Shown here: positions 35,383 to 48,797 of the stretch, in pieces
Position numbering within the stretch: position 1 is the first letter of the stretch
How the letters are laid out: each line of letters begins with the position of its first letter
Assembly (NCBI GenBank): GCA_958298945.1
Contig: OY282607.1
Coordinates: 52,367,020 to 52,431,019 of the forward strand
Reading direction: 5' to 3'
Length of the DNA: 64,000 nt
DNA from: Atherix ibis
Lineage: Eukaryota > Arthropoda > Insecta > Diptera > Athericidae
Translations under genes and position numbers: made by a program
The notes under the pieces: generated by a model
What the model was told of the DNA's origin: nothing
Databases searched by the model: none
What the model saw: the letters and a program-made list of their open reading frames with translations, nothing else

Positions 35383-36300
35383 ATGTGTGAAGAAAAAGTG
35401 CACTTAAGACATTGTATGTTGTATGAGTTCCAAAAAGGGAACAACGTGATGGAGGCAAAAAAAACTTTTATGGCGTGTTTGGAGAAGACGCAGTAACCGC
35501 TCGACCATGCCAGAGATGGTTTGCCAAATTTCGTGATAGATGAACCCAGATCAGGAAGGCCATCAGTTGTCAATGACGAAGTGCTACGCAGTATGATCAG
35601 GACAAATCCCATGTTAAATTCCACAGAAGAGGCCTTCAAGCTTGGAATCCATCAGACTATTGCTTCAAAGCACATTAAAAGGGTTGGTTTTGAGTCCAAA
35701 CTCTGTTTGGGTGCCACGCGAATTAAGCGAAAACAAGTTAATGGATCGAATTTCAATATGTTCTTCAAATCTTGCTCGTCACAAAAGGGAAGCATTGGTG
35801 ACTGGTGATAAAAAGTGGATAGTTTATAAACATGTGGTAAGAAAAAGGGCATATGTCTACAAAGTGGAGACACCACCGACCACATTAAAAGCTGGCGTGC
35901 ATCAAAAGAAAGTTATGTTGTGTTGTTGGTGGGATCGGAGGGGCATTGTCAACTATGAGTTATACGTCCATATTTGGCCAACAGAAAGGGTATAATTCTT
36001 CACCATGATAACGCTAGACCGCAGGTGGCAAGAAAAACCGTACAAAAAATTGCAGAGTTGAGTTGGGAAACTCGACTTCAGCCACCATATTCTCCAGATA
36101 TTGCACCATCTGACTATCATCTGTTCAGGTCGCTGCAAAACTTTCTTGATGGAACTGAATATATAAATTATGAAGGTGTCCAAATGGCAGTGGAAGAATA
36201 CTTTGCGTCCGAAAACGAGGACTTCTTTTCCAAGGGGTTGGATAAGCTGCCAAAACGCTGACAGACAGTTGTAACTAATAAAGGAAATTATATTTTGGAT
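35383..36300 (+). pseudogene. mariner transposase relic, third type
   Basis: Begins MCEEKVHLRHCMLYEFQKG at 35383, followed by the helix-turn-helix linker DEPRSGRPSVV, then after several frame changes the second and third catalytic segments, LHHDNARPQVARKTVQ and PYSPDIAPSDYHLFRSLQ, ending near 36261. At least three frameshifts; the first Asp motif survives partly as VTGDKKWI. No clear TIRs are visible. Its closest lineage in this window is W, but it is clearly distinct. Confidence 0.8.
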
Positions 36301-38305
36301 TAATTTTTGAATAAAAAGTGAAAAAAAATTTAATTTTTTCTTTAGAAAAAAAAAAACAGAATTTTTCCTTACATCCAATATTTAAAAATTGGTAAAGTAA
36401 TATATGCCTTCCAATCTGAATTAATATTTTATTGGGAAATTTATTAACTTGCGACAATTTTTTAAATATAGTAAAAATGCAGACCTCTTGTTCGCAAACA
36501 AGATATTATGTGACATTAATAAAAAAGTGTGTTCTTCATTCGAAAATCGTCAAAAAATAGTTTCTAGACTATATTAATAAACTTCGCCCAAATTGGCAAA
36601 GTTGAAAGCATTATTAGTTATGTTAGGTTATAAAAAATTAGCATAATTTTTCACCACATCCAAATTTTATATTTATTTTACAGAAAATAAAAATATAAAA
36701 GTGCAGAAAAATTGATCGAAAATGAGACAAACTCAGTAAAACATATCATAAATTATACTTGAATATGAAGTTAGTATAAATTAAAAATTTTTTTATATGA
36801 ATCGAATTTCGTTCTTAAAAAATGCAAATAGTTCTCAACATTCGATATTTTTACATTTCGGATAGAAACAGTCACAAAAGAAAGTTAGATATTTAATCAA
36901 ATAAAATAGGGTCATTGACCCATTGACTAATTAAATATTTATCGTATATATTTTTTTTAATATACGAGCGAGTTCTTAATTTTTTCAATAATTTGATTAA
37001 AAAATTGAAAAAAATTTGGATGAAAACTTGTTCTAATTTATAAAATAAAAACATTTAAAATAAATGACAGTAAATTCACATTTGTATGCTTATAATCCGT
37101 GAAATGTGAAAGTCGATCGAAGTGAATCGGTTTTATTGAATTTTTTATCCATTCACGGTTCCTCCTATACATTTATGAAATTAAGATGATAATAAGAAAG
37201 AAACAATAACAAGTGTTATGCGGTTGGAAGAAAAACCACTAAATTCATTTTCTTATTTGCGAGCATCACACTTGGTAAGAGGAGTAATCGCAGCGCAGCA
37301 CTTGAGATTGTTTTGAAACGATGAATCCGTTTGACCTGGATTGACAACACAGCGCGCCATGTGACTTTATAATGGAAATCAGCTCAGAGCCAGATGATGG
37401 CCATGACCGAAAATCAAATCGAACAATTACGAAATTGAATTATTTCCATTGTTAACATTGCCAGCTATAATCGATCAATGTTGTCATCTGCCAAGGAATA
37501 GGTTTACTCGTAGTACAAGCAAATCAATGCGAAGAATTTCAGGTAACGTGGAACTCTGCAAATAGAAACAGCATTAATGGGCCTTGTATGTTATGATCAG
37601 AAGTAAGCCATAGCGTTTCCGTGCACCCAAACCGTCGATGCATACCACACAGTTTATCTGCCGTTGGTTTTCTTTTAATGTTAACATTTAACATGTTAAA
37701 ACCAGTTTCAGAAACGATTGAATTTGAATCGAGGTGGATTTCGATTTTTTTTCTATAAATTTATCATATCACATTTTTTCCAATAATTAACAGTTCTCAA
37801 CATTTCTTTTATATTTTTATATTCTTATATCAAGAAACCTAGGATTCAAAATTTGCTAGCATTTCTATAAAAAAACAAAGAGTAATGAAATACCATTCGA
37901 AATACAAGATTATTATTTGAATATCAAATGTGTCTGCTCAGGTAAAGTTTTTACCATTTTTATGTGAAAGAAATAAGACCGAATTTATTTTCACTTCTAA
38001 TTAAATTTATACCCTTACACTTTAACCCAGTAGTTTTCTAATTTATTTATTTTACTTTTATAAAAGTTCTCCAATTTCTTGATATAAAAATTCCTTTTAC
38101 AATGGTTATTCATACTTGGGAAGAGGTAGAAACCTATTGACACAAAGTTCAGGAAATGTGGTGGATGGGTCTTAATCTAGAATCCACACTTCATTATTAT
38201 TTCGCTGATGTAAGTGAAATCTTTTGAATCCCTCACTTACACCAACGGTAATTTTCAATTTCCTGGTAGTCTTATTAGAAGTTGTATCGTTTGCGGTTCT
38301 TAATA
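36301..38305. other. AT-rich, nothing seen
   Basis: No supported gene. A slightly GC-richer patch at 37260-37720 has no open frame of note and no recognised motif. Confidence 0.4.
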
Positions 38306-39096
38306 CGAGGTCTGTTCAAAAAGTATCGCGAATTTTCGGCCATTTTGAATGTTCATTTAATTTTTGACAGCTACTTTGCTTGCACGTGTTTTAGCTCAAT
38401 TTCGACCAAAAACAGCATCGTATTAACATTGCTAAGGAGCTGTTGGATTCTGTCCGCGACGACCCAAATTTGCTCCAGAGGTACATAACTGGTGACGAAT
38501 CATGGGTTTATGGTTATGACATGTACCCAAACCTCAATCATCCCAACGGAAGCTGCCGCACGAGCCAAGACCGAAAAAAGCGCACCAAGTTCGGTGGAAT
38601 GTGAAGGTTTTGCTTACAGTTTTCTTCGATTGCAGGGCGTGGTGCATCATGAGTTATTGCCACAGGGTAGAACGGTCAATAAGGAATATTACCTGCAAGT
38701 TATGCGCAAGCAATCCGTCAGAAACGCCCGGATTTGTGGAAGAACAAAAATTGGCTTTTGCCATTTTTGGGCAAAAACAACACACTAATAATGCCGCAAC
38801 CACCGTATTCCCCAGATCTGGCCCCCTGTGACTTTTTCTTGTTCCCGAAACTGAAGAGCCCCATGAGAGGAGGACGCTACGCTACGATTGAGGATATAAA
38901 GACGGCATCGAAGGAGGAGCTGAACAAGATCACAAAAAATGATTTTTCGAAGTGCTTCGAGGATTGGAAAAAACGTTGGCACAAGTGTATAATATCTGGT
39001 GGGGATTACTTTGAAGGGGACAAAATAGATATTCATGAATAAATAAATAATTTTTGAAAAAACACAAAATTCGCGATACTTTTTAAACAGACCTAG
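38306..39096 (+). mobile_element. mariner lineage R, copy c, 3' end intact
   Basis: Left TIR CGAGGTCTGTTCAAAAAGTA at 38306 after TA; right end near 39096 is mutated. A large 5' deletion joins the leader to TTTCGACCAAAAACAGCATC, the same joint as in copies b and e. The transposase C-terminus is the normal one, KLKSPMRGGRYATIEDIK onward to GDKIDIHE and TAA at 39042, with a short ordinary 3' TIR. Frames are broken upstream. Confidence 0.85.
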
Positions 39097-39690
39097 GTGC
39101 ATCTTAACAATACTTTCATCTGAAGTAAAATTTCCGAAATCAATCTGTCCGTTCTATCACTGCTTTTCCTCGAACGCTATATGGCATTTAACTTATGCAT
39201 TTGAGTTTATAGTCACTACAATAGCCACACACAAATAAAACGTTTTCGAGCGAATATTTTAAGGGGCCTAAATTAATGATCAAATACAATTTAGCAGTAA
39301 AAATAACATAAGATACATCAACAAGTTTATCTATTTATGGTCCACAAATAAAATAGCAAAGATCTTTTTTGACATATTAAGATTAAGTTGTAAAAATATC
39401 AAAAGAAAAGACTTGGTTTTTACTATCTCAATGATTTTTGTGTCAATTACTTGTGATGCATTTATATGATGTACTTTTTAAAAACTTTCTCATTAAATCA
39501 TACCAAATATAACATGTTGACATAATAAAAAATTCTGACTACATCCTTTCAGAGCTTCACTATCTCTCTTGGCAGCTTCACTATCTACTATCTATATATC
39601 TTGATAGGACTAATAATTATATGCGATTTCTACTATCTACCTTTCTGCGGGTTCAAATTCTTCTTCTGGGATTACTATTATAATCTATTA
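39097..39690. other. AT-rich spacer, nothing seen
   Basis: No gene. TTCACTATCT-type short direct repeats occur around 39555-39600. Confidence 0.35.
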
Positions 39691-39699
39691 TGTCCCGAC

Positions 39700-40190
39700 A
39701 GCTCCAGTATCTCTCTGAGAGTTCAACAATCTTTCTGAGCAATAAACTGCCCCACTTCCTACTTACCAATAAGTCTACTTTGAATTCTTTCAGAAATATT
39801 TGAAAAAATAGTCCTCTGACGCTTACATCCTCAAATTCGGTTTCCGTTCCGAACTCTTTACTGCCCAACAGTGTCATCGAGTCGCCAATTTCATTGCATT
39901 CTCTTTAGAAAGAAAAGAGTACTGTCCCGGTGTGTTTCTTGATGTAAGTCAAGCTTTTGATAGAGTCTGCCACCCGGGCTTACTCTGGAAACTCAAGAGG
40001 ATCATTGCCTTCCCCCTATTTCTTAGTCCTAACATCATTTCTTTCAAACTAATATTTCTAACTAAATCAATTTTAACGAACTATCGACTATCTTTCCGAT
40101 ATTCGCCGGCATTCCATAGGGAAATATACTTGGGCCTATTCTCTACAATATTTGTACATCCGATATTCCAGCCCATTCTGACATCATACT
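39700..40190 (+). pseudogene. jockey-like LINE reverse transcriptase relic
   Basis: A plus-strand frame reads KFGFRSELFTAQQCHRVANF, then FLDVSQAFDRVCHPGLLWKL, a classic reverse transcriptase palm motif (the D..QAFD box). It decays after about 40000 into frameshifted sequence. Confidence 0.75.
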
Positions 40191-41419
40191 TAATTATTAT
40201 TATGATATAAAAATGTGCTTGTTACTACGTTGTAGCTATAGACATCTATAAAATTTAAAAAAAAGCATAGACATGCTTTCGATGATGATAATGAGAGTGC
40301 AGAATGTTAAGGTTGTGGAATTTTATGTAGAAAAAGGTTGTTTAATAAAATTCCGGAATTCTATTTCTAGCTTCTGGAGAAAATGTTGGACAAAGTGTTT
40401 TGGAGTTTAGAGACATTATATTTAAAATTCGGTGGATAATTATTTGGTAAATTTGCAACACTACATTAAAGTTCATACTACGAGAATTTATTTTAAAACA
40501 CTATCACTTTATTTAATCCAACCAAGGTACATTGTCCCATCTTCAATCTAGATTTACACTCTTTGTATTTTCTGCTTTTGTTTACACACGCGTTATTAGA
40601 AAATCAAATTATTTATTTATAGCCTGTTGCATCCATTGTTTGATCTACTTAACTCGATTTTCTTTAAAATAATACATTTTAAACTAATATTGACATTAGT
40701 GTATGCATCGAAACTTTCCAATTAATAAGCAGGTAAAATATAGAAATTCGAAACTGTTACAATTACTATATTTTCTGTAAACTTGAAAATTATAGGTTTG
40801 ATCATGCATTTTACTGTAATCATATATATTTTCGGGTCTAAGAAAAAAGGTTACGAATAAAAATAAAAGAATTGAATTGAAAGAAAGTTATTGTAAGCAT
40901 AATACAAATAATGTTATTTGTTTCGATGCATAAAAAAACGGTAAACAAGCAAATTGATTTCTTACAATTTCAGTTAAAAACTCGAAAGTGAATACGGTTG
41001 TTAAATGGCTTAATATACCATTTTCAGTTGACAGCAATCCATAATGTATTTAATTTTTGAAGAAAAAAAAAATGTAAGAAAAAAATCTTGCAAGTTTTTA
41101 TAAGACAATAAGTGTAATAATCCAGATTATTAAGGCAATAATCTAAACCAGTTCTGAATTATTATTATCTTTATTAGTGCATTTTTACATTGTATTTTAT
41201 TAAAAAGTTTATCTATAAAGTTTTTATAGCAAAAACATAAGACCTATTTTGTAAGGTGTGATTAGGTTATTGATGAAGTTTTTTATGATAAAATCTGATG
41301 AAATTTTCATAATTTTTGATATATTATACACTAAAGTTATAGTAAATCTACCAGGTGTATAAGCTTAAATCCGCTGAGCAATAGATCCACTGGTAATTTG
41401 ATGGCATATCTAGCCGAAA
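40191..41419. other. AT-rich, nothing seen
   Basis: No gene or repeat recognised. Confidence 0.4.
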
Positions 41420-41700
41420 AGTGGAACCACACTCTCCATTTATAGGCTCTTTTATAGACAATGCCTACATATGATAGCGCCGACTGGCTCCTTAAATGGA
41501 TTCCCTTTCGAACCGTTCAATACGAATTATTTTGGATGGCTTCAAGTCTGCAGACCACAAAATAAATGCCGATGTTCCCCAGGATTCGGTTCTATCTCCG
41601 ACTCTTGTTCTTATTATCATAAATGATCCCTTTTCTGTTACTTCTAATACAATCCACTGTTTCGGTGATGATAGTACTCTGAGTTTTTTATACTCTATAA
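41420..41700 (+). pseudogene. jockey-like LINE reverse transcriptase relic
   Basis: Reads SVLSPTLVLIIINDPFS followed by NTIHCFGDDSTLSFLYS, the palm GDD-type box of LINE reverse transcriptases. It is related to the fragment at 18725-18975 and ends in the palindrome at 41684-41769. Confidence 0.72.
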
Positions 41701-41769
41701 AAGAACAGAGTGAAATTCAATACTTTCAAAACATTAAATTCACTCTGTTCTTTTATAGAGTATAAAAAA
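41684..41769. repeat. perfect 31-bp inverted repeat with 24-bp loop
   Basis: Arms 41684-41714 and 41739-41769 are exact reverse complements. The left arm continues the LINE fragment; the right arm is its inverted copy, next to the truncated mariner copy d. Confidence 0.95.
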
Positions 41770-41775
41770 GTCTAT

Positions 41776-41834
41776 GTCTCCTGCCTCGAAGCACTTCGAG
41801 ACAGGAGAGATGTCTCCTGCCTCGAAGCACTTCC
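41776..41834. repeat. short direct and inverted duplications at the mariner junction
   Basis: GTCTCCTGCCTCGAAGCACT occurs twice, with an inverted GAGACAGGAGA between. The second copy's CCTCGAAGCACTTC belongs to the mariner transposase, so the first copy was made at the junction. Confidence 0.8.
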
Positions 41835-42606
41835 AAAATCATTTTTTGTGATCTTGTTCAGCTCCTCCTTCGATGCCGTCTTTATCTCCTCAATCGTAGC
41901 GTAGTGTCGTCCTTTCACGGGGCTCTTCAGTTTCGGGAAAAAGAAAAAGTCACAGGGGGCCAGATCTGGGGAATACGATGGCTGCGGCATTATTGGTGTG
42001 TTGTTTTTGGCCAAAAATTCACGCACAAGCAACGATGCGTGAGCAGGGACGTTATCATTGTGCAAAAGCCAATTTTTGTTCTTCCAAAAATCCGGGCGTT
42101 TCTGGCGGATTGGTTCACGCAACTTGCGCATAGCTTGCAGGTAATATTCCTTATTGACCGTTCTACCCTGTGGCAGGAACTCATGATGCACTATCGAAGA
42201 AACCTGTAAGCAAAACCTTCACATTCGCCCGAACTTGGCTTTTCGTCGTTCACATCTTCTCGGCCCTCTGAGAACATTTTGTACCACCGATAAACGTTGC
42301 TTCGGTCCAAGGAAGCTTCACCTTCCTTGGACCGGTCAACATTCCGAATGCGTCCGCGCAATTAATTTGATCAAACACAAAATTTGATACAGATTCTTTG
42401 ATCAATTTTTTGGAATGGGCAAAAATTGAAGACGAGCAAAAACACGTGCAAGCAAAGCAGCTGTTAAAAATTAACAGAACATTCAAAATGTTCGAACTTG
42501 CCGGTATAAGTGAGAGACATAAGTACCAATATAACGCCACAAAAAAAAATCTAAAATCGAATATACGTAACCCGCGGAAATTCAAAATTCTTTTTGAACA
42601 GACCCG
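41820..42606 (-). mobile_element. mariner lineage R, copy d, 3' truncated
   Basis: 5' TIR on the right (ends 42606, TA at 42607-42608). On the minus strand the 5' part gives INCADAFGMLT and then jumps to the core: [54 protein letters not shown], then RHYATIEEIKTASKEE. The normal C-terminus is cut at the left end, so the 3' TIR is missing. Confidence 0.85.
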
Positions 42607-42608
42607 TA

Positions 42609-42724
42609 TTATTAATATTTAATATAAAAATAAAATAAGGAAATACAGAAGACAAAAATATTACGGAAACATTAGACTCACTCGAACACCGACGTAATAA
42701 CTCCGGTATTTCCTTATTTTATCG
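42609..42724. repeat. 93-bp sequence shared with 55391-55481, flanking mariners
   Basis: The bases right after mariner copy d, up to GAACACCGACGTAA, recur with about two differences right after copy f. Within this copy AAAATAAGGAAATAC near 42633 is also answered by GTATTTCCTTATTTT near 42708, an inverted repeat. Confidence 0.85.
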
Positions 42725-45700
42725 TATTTTTGATAAATTTGACAGAGAAAACCTTCGCAAAAATTTAAAACTCGTCTGTTTATGAATATTGAAGTTGGAG
42801 ACTACGATATAATGAAGATCCATATTCTGTATGAATTATAGCTCTCTTCTTAGAGTTTTATAATTCGAGTTTTAAAAGTTTAAAAACTTTATTGAGTAAA
42901 ATTCCAAAATTAGTTTTTATAGTTATAAACATTATATTAGCCGTGAATATATAATCATAGATTGGCACAAACAATAATTCCTTCAGTACCATCAACTTTT
43001 ACGAAAAAACTTAATGGGAAAATTGAAAAAAAGATTAAAAACTTAACAGTTGATATAAAAATCTAAACATTTATTAATTTATACCATTTATTAATAATTC
43101 TAAGAGTTTTACCGTCGAGCAAAATTTTTGTGTATAAATTTTCAGTCTGGGAATTCCCTGTAAATACTGTCATACTTTAGAAATTGCCCAATTTAGAATA
43201 TTTTTGAAATGTCCATGTTGGCAAAATTAATAAATAAAAAGAAAATTTTTATAAACTTAAAATAATTAAAATATAGTCAATTAAAAATCACTTTTTGCAA
43301 TTTTTCCATTTGGAATTTCTTTACCATCCAGTATAATTTTTAAATTTAAACTTATTAACTAATTTAGAAAAACAACAATACAGAATTGACTCCAGACCAA
43401 ACTGTTATTAGAAAATGTCGGACTTTTTCTGTTTTTATTCACGCCAAAACTCCACAACCTTTTGTTCACTTAATTATAAGAAATAAGAACAAAAAAAAAA
43501 AATTTAAATTATTTTAGTAAGAATAACGGCAACCGTAATTGATTTTACATTATAACCGTTAGGATAATATTCTATCTTACCTTGAATACATGAGTACGAT
43601 AGTCTCTAATTACAATGCTGACACTTGACATATAAAACGATTTTTCTAAGAAAAGATAACTCCATCCATTCGTTAGAATTTCCGCAATCAAATCGAATTT
43701 GGCAAGTTCAGAAATATCATAATAATAATTAAATCGTATATCATTCCATAAAAATAAATCAAGGTAGCCGTAAATATTGGAGATACCAAATAGGAAGTGG
43801 CAGAATCTTCAAAATATCAAATTTTGAAAAGTATCAAAATTAACCTAAAACCATTTGTTTACTTTTCGTTTTCTCCTTTTGTACTCGTATTACAAAATCC
43901 AAAATCGTAGTTTCTATTTAAATTATAGACGACCATGGGGAACTGTCTTGATTTTTTGTTAACCTGATGGTCTGTAGATATAGTGGTCTAGTGGTACACA
44001 AAGACTGGTCTCTCCCCTCTGAAAAAATGACAAGTCAAAGATGAATATCTGAACTGATGAGCAAGTCTGTCGTTTCCATGCGGAGGCCGTTTAGTTTCTT
44101 CAAATTTATTGTAATGTGAAGAATGTCAGCCCCGTCTAGCCGGTCTTTTATGCAAATAATCAAGAAACTGAAACCGGGACTGCGCAAACGGAAAGTCAAA
44201 CAATGTGAAAAATTATTTACAAACTATGCTGAGTACGTGTATACACAATGGCGGAAAGAAACGAAATGAATTGGTGTGGTATGGAAAGGAATGAACGAAA
44301 TGAAACAAAACGAAATGGAAATTTCATGAGAAATTTCACGGTACCATTTTGAATAGATTGCTTAATAGTTACTCAAAGAATTAATTCAAAGAGCTGGATT
44401 TGTAGTTGTAGAAACTATTAGCCAAGCAAATTGATGGTTTTGTGCGGAGGTGTTCTGGTACACTGTTTTTATTACTATTTGTAATTTGTTTTCTCTTTAT
44501 TGTGAATATTTTTATGGTTGATGTAAAAAACAAAAAAACATTTTCGTAAATTTCTATTTTATTAAAAATTGTTGACCCAGTCAGTAAAGCATAAATTTTG
44601 ATATAAGGAACGGACGAGTGTTACTTTGAGATTGTTGTTAATACCATTTCTGTTGTGTACAATTGTAAAAATAAACTGCAATTAAAAATTTTGAGTATGA
44701 TGATAACAGTATAAGTTTTATTAAATTATAAAAAGAAAAAAATATATTTAAATTATAAAAAGGAAAAAAAAACAGCAACTTTGTTTTCTCATCCTAACTT
44801 GTAATTGAAATTTATCTACACTTATTATTAAATGAAAATTCTTAGCACAGCGACAACTACAGGGCATACCGGCAAGACTGCTGCGTCCAAGTGTCGCTAA
44901 ATCAGGGCACATTCCCCAAAAATTTTTGTAGAGAGAAAATATACTTAACAGAAGCTTCGGTATTTTCATTTAACATTTCAGATATTTTTTATAATAGAAT
45001 TTCATATTTTTTATATTTTTATAGTTGATTTACTTGTTTTAAGATAAAATCGACACGAAAATGATTATTTTTCCTTTGTTTAAATCAAATACAACGAAAA
45101 CAACCAACAATTATATAAAAGCATAAAAATAATTTACAGAAGAGCAAATATTTACAAGAACAAAACGTTATTTTTCGATAATCGTTCTTTTCCAAACTGA
45201 ATGCAATCATTGGAATTAAAAATACACCTTTTTCCCAAAATCTTCTAGTGTTCGTATTTGTAATAATTCTTAGTTCTTTGTTTCGTGAGTAACAATCTGT
45301 ACATTTTGCACAGGTGAATAAACAGTCAAAACACCTGATGGCAAAGTTACATTTGGTTAACGTGGTTCGCATTGGAATTTCAACAAGCTTACGGTAACTT
45401 TCCATATTCCACCCTCCCTACATACACACCCAGCTCTGATATTAAAATTAAAATAGAAACGTGGGCCATCAGACGAAAATGGCGCAGGTGTGTATTTACC
45501 TTTGCAAACATGGCGACAAACCGGCCCCATTCAATTTATGGGCAAATGTTTATTGGTGCCCGTTTCAGAGTGGTTTGAATCCTCTCTCTTTCGATTTCAA
45601 CCTGTCTCAACTAATCACTAGTGCGTTTGTACCGCTGTACGTTAATATAACAAATTAGTATATAAACGCAAATCGACCTGTTTTCCTACCACATTTCATT

Positions 45701-47751
45701 ATATAAAATGTGAAGTAATTTGATAAAGTGTACTAAAACAGACGAATTTGGTATTTTTTTAAAATTTTTATTAATTTTCTTCTAATAAAATCAAATTTGA
45801 TCAAAATTAATCTTCTGTAACTGGACAAGATTATATATATGAGCTCCCATTATTGTATAATTTAAATAATTGGATTTTTTTATTTTCGCTTGTTGCTGTT
45901 CAAACATTCAGTAAATTATACTGAATTTTTTTTTCCTAGTGTACACTACATTAAACTATGTTAAAATGGTTGAATATAAAACAGATTGAATTCGATATTT
46001 TTTTCGTACATTAAAACGAAGTGATAACGCGTTTGGAATGATTAAATCTCGATTATGTGTCACATGGTCACGGTCTCTTGGCCCTAAATATCGTTTCAAA
46101 CCATTAAAACCAGCAACGAATTGTATACGAATAGACTACATAACATTTGACTATAAGTAATCGTATTCAGATTTGATGACGATAAATACGAGAACGCAAA
46201 TTAAACAAGTCAAAATTAAGCTAATCACATATGCGAACGCGTAAATTTGTATGACTAAAATGTCAATAACACGTTGGAAGTTTCATTGACGTGGCTTACT
46301 TTGCATCGTTTGATTACCTGTTCTGAGAAATCGTCTTTGCTCATTGTTTTTTTTATAAAGTTCCTCCTGTCTCGATTGAATTCCTTGGAAGAAGAATACC
46401 TGTTTGGATATTTAAAAATGATTCTTACTGCAGTGCACGCAGCCCATAATTACCCGAAAAAATAAGAACCCAGAAATGAAAGGCCGCCGAATTTAGGTTC
46501 AAGAGGATATTCAGAATGATATGCAATAAATTTTGGTGATTTCGATTACAACTTGAGGTTAATGCCTTGAAATGGGATCGTTTGCGAACTAGTATATGCA
46601 AAAAATTGCAATGAAATTATCACCAAGAAGTTCGGTTGGTTTTTCCTTCTTTTTTCCCATTATGTATTCCATATTCGCTTGTGTACCTTTATGCAGCCGC
46701 AATTTTTATTTTTTCTCCTGATATAACAAGTTTCATTTTTTCTCCTGATATATAATGCGTAAAAGTAACCCTGCCAGTTTATTCATTATCCAAACTTGGA
46801 ATTTCTCTACAAATTTCGGACATACACTGTTGGATAATTTTCCACATTGTCCAGAAGCTTATGCTCATTACTTTTATACATTGTATCCTATTTGCGTTTC
46901 GCATTTAATAATTTTATTGCTATTTTCTCATTCTTCCTATTTAAAAATTGTTGAGTAATAACTTTTTTAAGGGAAAGATTTCAAAAATAATTTTGTATAC
47001 AGAAATGGAACTTTTATAAATGCCAAAGTTAAATTCCATAAGTCCAAACATGTTTTATATTAAAGTTATTTATTAAAAGTTTACTGTTGATTGTTAATTT
47101 TGAACGGATGATTAGTAACCGAAGTAAATTGTCGTCTCGTGATTTCAAATCTTTTTAGTTTTGTATGTAGATAAGAGATTGACATGGAATGAAGTTTAAT
47201 ATATTCTGAAATTAAGTTGCCATGAAGACATATATGAATAGGTGGCTTTCGGCAAAAAAATTAAAGTAATGGGAGAACTCTTTTGTTCATTTACTATAAA
47301 CTATCCATCTTGTAAGCTACACCTGAAGATTTTCGATATGAGAGTCTTAGATATTATGGGTATAAATATTTTATACAATAGGATGAACGATACTGCTCTG
47401 CAGAACTCCAGCTGTAATGGAATATACTATTAGCGATTCTAAATTAACTACTATTTTAAAAAGAAATCGTTTCATTATTTATTAATCAGTAGAGTCATTT
47501 AATAGAAGTTTTCCAAAATTTTTACCGACGACTGATACGAGGCTAATAGGTCTCAAGGAAGGTTTATTTGGCTTAAAAATCATTTTAATACCTAAAATTT
47601 CTATAAAAAAACTTATCTAATTATAAAAATTTCAATTTCGAAATCTTAACAATTTTATGAAAATTTAAACCTGCCGGAGTATATAAACATAAAATATGTA
47701 CAAGCAAATTTTGAAGTATAATCGTTCAAATTTTGAAGTATAATCGATATA
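42725..47751. other. long AT-rich stretch, no supported gene
   Basis: I see no recognisable gene or element. Open frames at 44748-44969 (minus, Cys-containing), 45085-45405 (minus), 45372-45658 (plus), 46274-46465 (plus) and 46755-46958 (plus) lack known domains and splice context. Short local repeats: TTTTTTCTCCTGATATA twice near 46717-46755 and GTTCAAATTTTGAAGTATAA near 47705-47745. Confidence 0.4.
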
Positions 47752-48665
47752 CGAGGTCTGCTCAAAAAGTATCGCGAATTTTGAATTTCCGCGGGTTATG
47801 TATATTCGATTTTCGATTTGTTGTGGCGTTATGTTGGTACTCATGTCTCTCACTTACGCCGACAAGTTCGGCCATTTTGAATGTTCAATTAATTTTTGAC
47901 AGCTGCTTTGCTTGCACGTGTTTTGGCTCGTCTTCGATTTTTGCCCATTCCAAAAAATGGTTCAAAGAATCTGTTTCGAAAACAAGAAAGTTACAGGGGG
48001 CCAGATCTGGGGAATACGGTGGCTGCGGTATTATTAGTGTGTTGTTTTTGGCCAAAAATTCACGCACCAGCAACGATGCGTGAGCAGGGGCGTTATCATG
48101 ATGAAAAAGCCAATTTTTGTTCTTCCACAAATCCAGGCGTTTCTGGCGGATTGCTTCGCGCAACTTCCGCATAACTTACAGGGAATATTGACCGTTCTAA
48201 CCTGTGGCAAGAGCTTATGATGCGCCACGCCCGTGCAATCGAAGAAAACTGTAAGCAAAACCTTCACATTCGATCGAACTTGGCGCGCTTTTTTCGGTCT
48301 TGGCTCGTGCGGCAGCTTCCAGTAGGTATTGAGCTTCGGTTTCAACGTCATAACTATAAACCCATGATTCGTCACCAGTTATGACCCTCTGGAGCGAATT
48401 TGGGTCGTCGTGGACTGAGTCCTACAGCTACTTAGCAATGTTAATGCGATACTGTTTTTGGTCGAAAATGGGCAAAAATCGAAGACGAGCCAAAACACGT
48501 GCAAGCAAAGCAGCTGTCAAAAATTAACTGAACATTCAAAATGGCCGAACTTGTCGGCATAAGTGAGAGACATGAGTACCAACATAATGCCACAAAAAAT
48601 ATAAAATCGAATATACGTAACCCGCGGCAATTCAAAATTTGCGATACTTTTTTGAACAGACCACG
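47752..48665 (-). mobile_element. rearranged mariner (lineage R, copy e) with long inverted ends
   Basis: TA flanks (47750-47751, 48666-48667). Both ends, about 210-240 bp each, are copies of the family's 5' end in opposite orientation, reading from CGAGGTCTG into CGTCTTCGATTTTTGCCCA. The minus-strand core carries [12 protein letters not shown] first-Asp sequence near 48380, [20 protein letters not shown] and [10 protein letters not shown], then joins the inverted 5' end right after this point. Small indels break the frame. Confidence 0.88.
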
Positions 48666-48797
48666 TACATCATTCAAATGACCGCCTCTGCTCTGCTTAA
48701 AGAACCGAATCCGATGGTTGCAATCAATAAATCCGGCCTTATTTCACGTATTTGGCCTTCAATATTAAATGTTAATGCATTGACATAGACCAACGAC

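Noticed and set aside
43980..44015. Possible tRNA: TGGTCTAGTGGTACACA looks like a tRNA A-box
   Set aside because: No acceptor stem, anticodon arm or B-box at the right distance could be found.
45372..45658. Plus-strand open frames in a GC-richer patch
   Set aside because: Two overlapping frames, no recognisable domain, no splice context.
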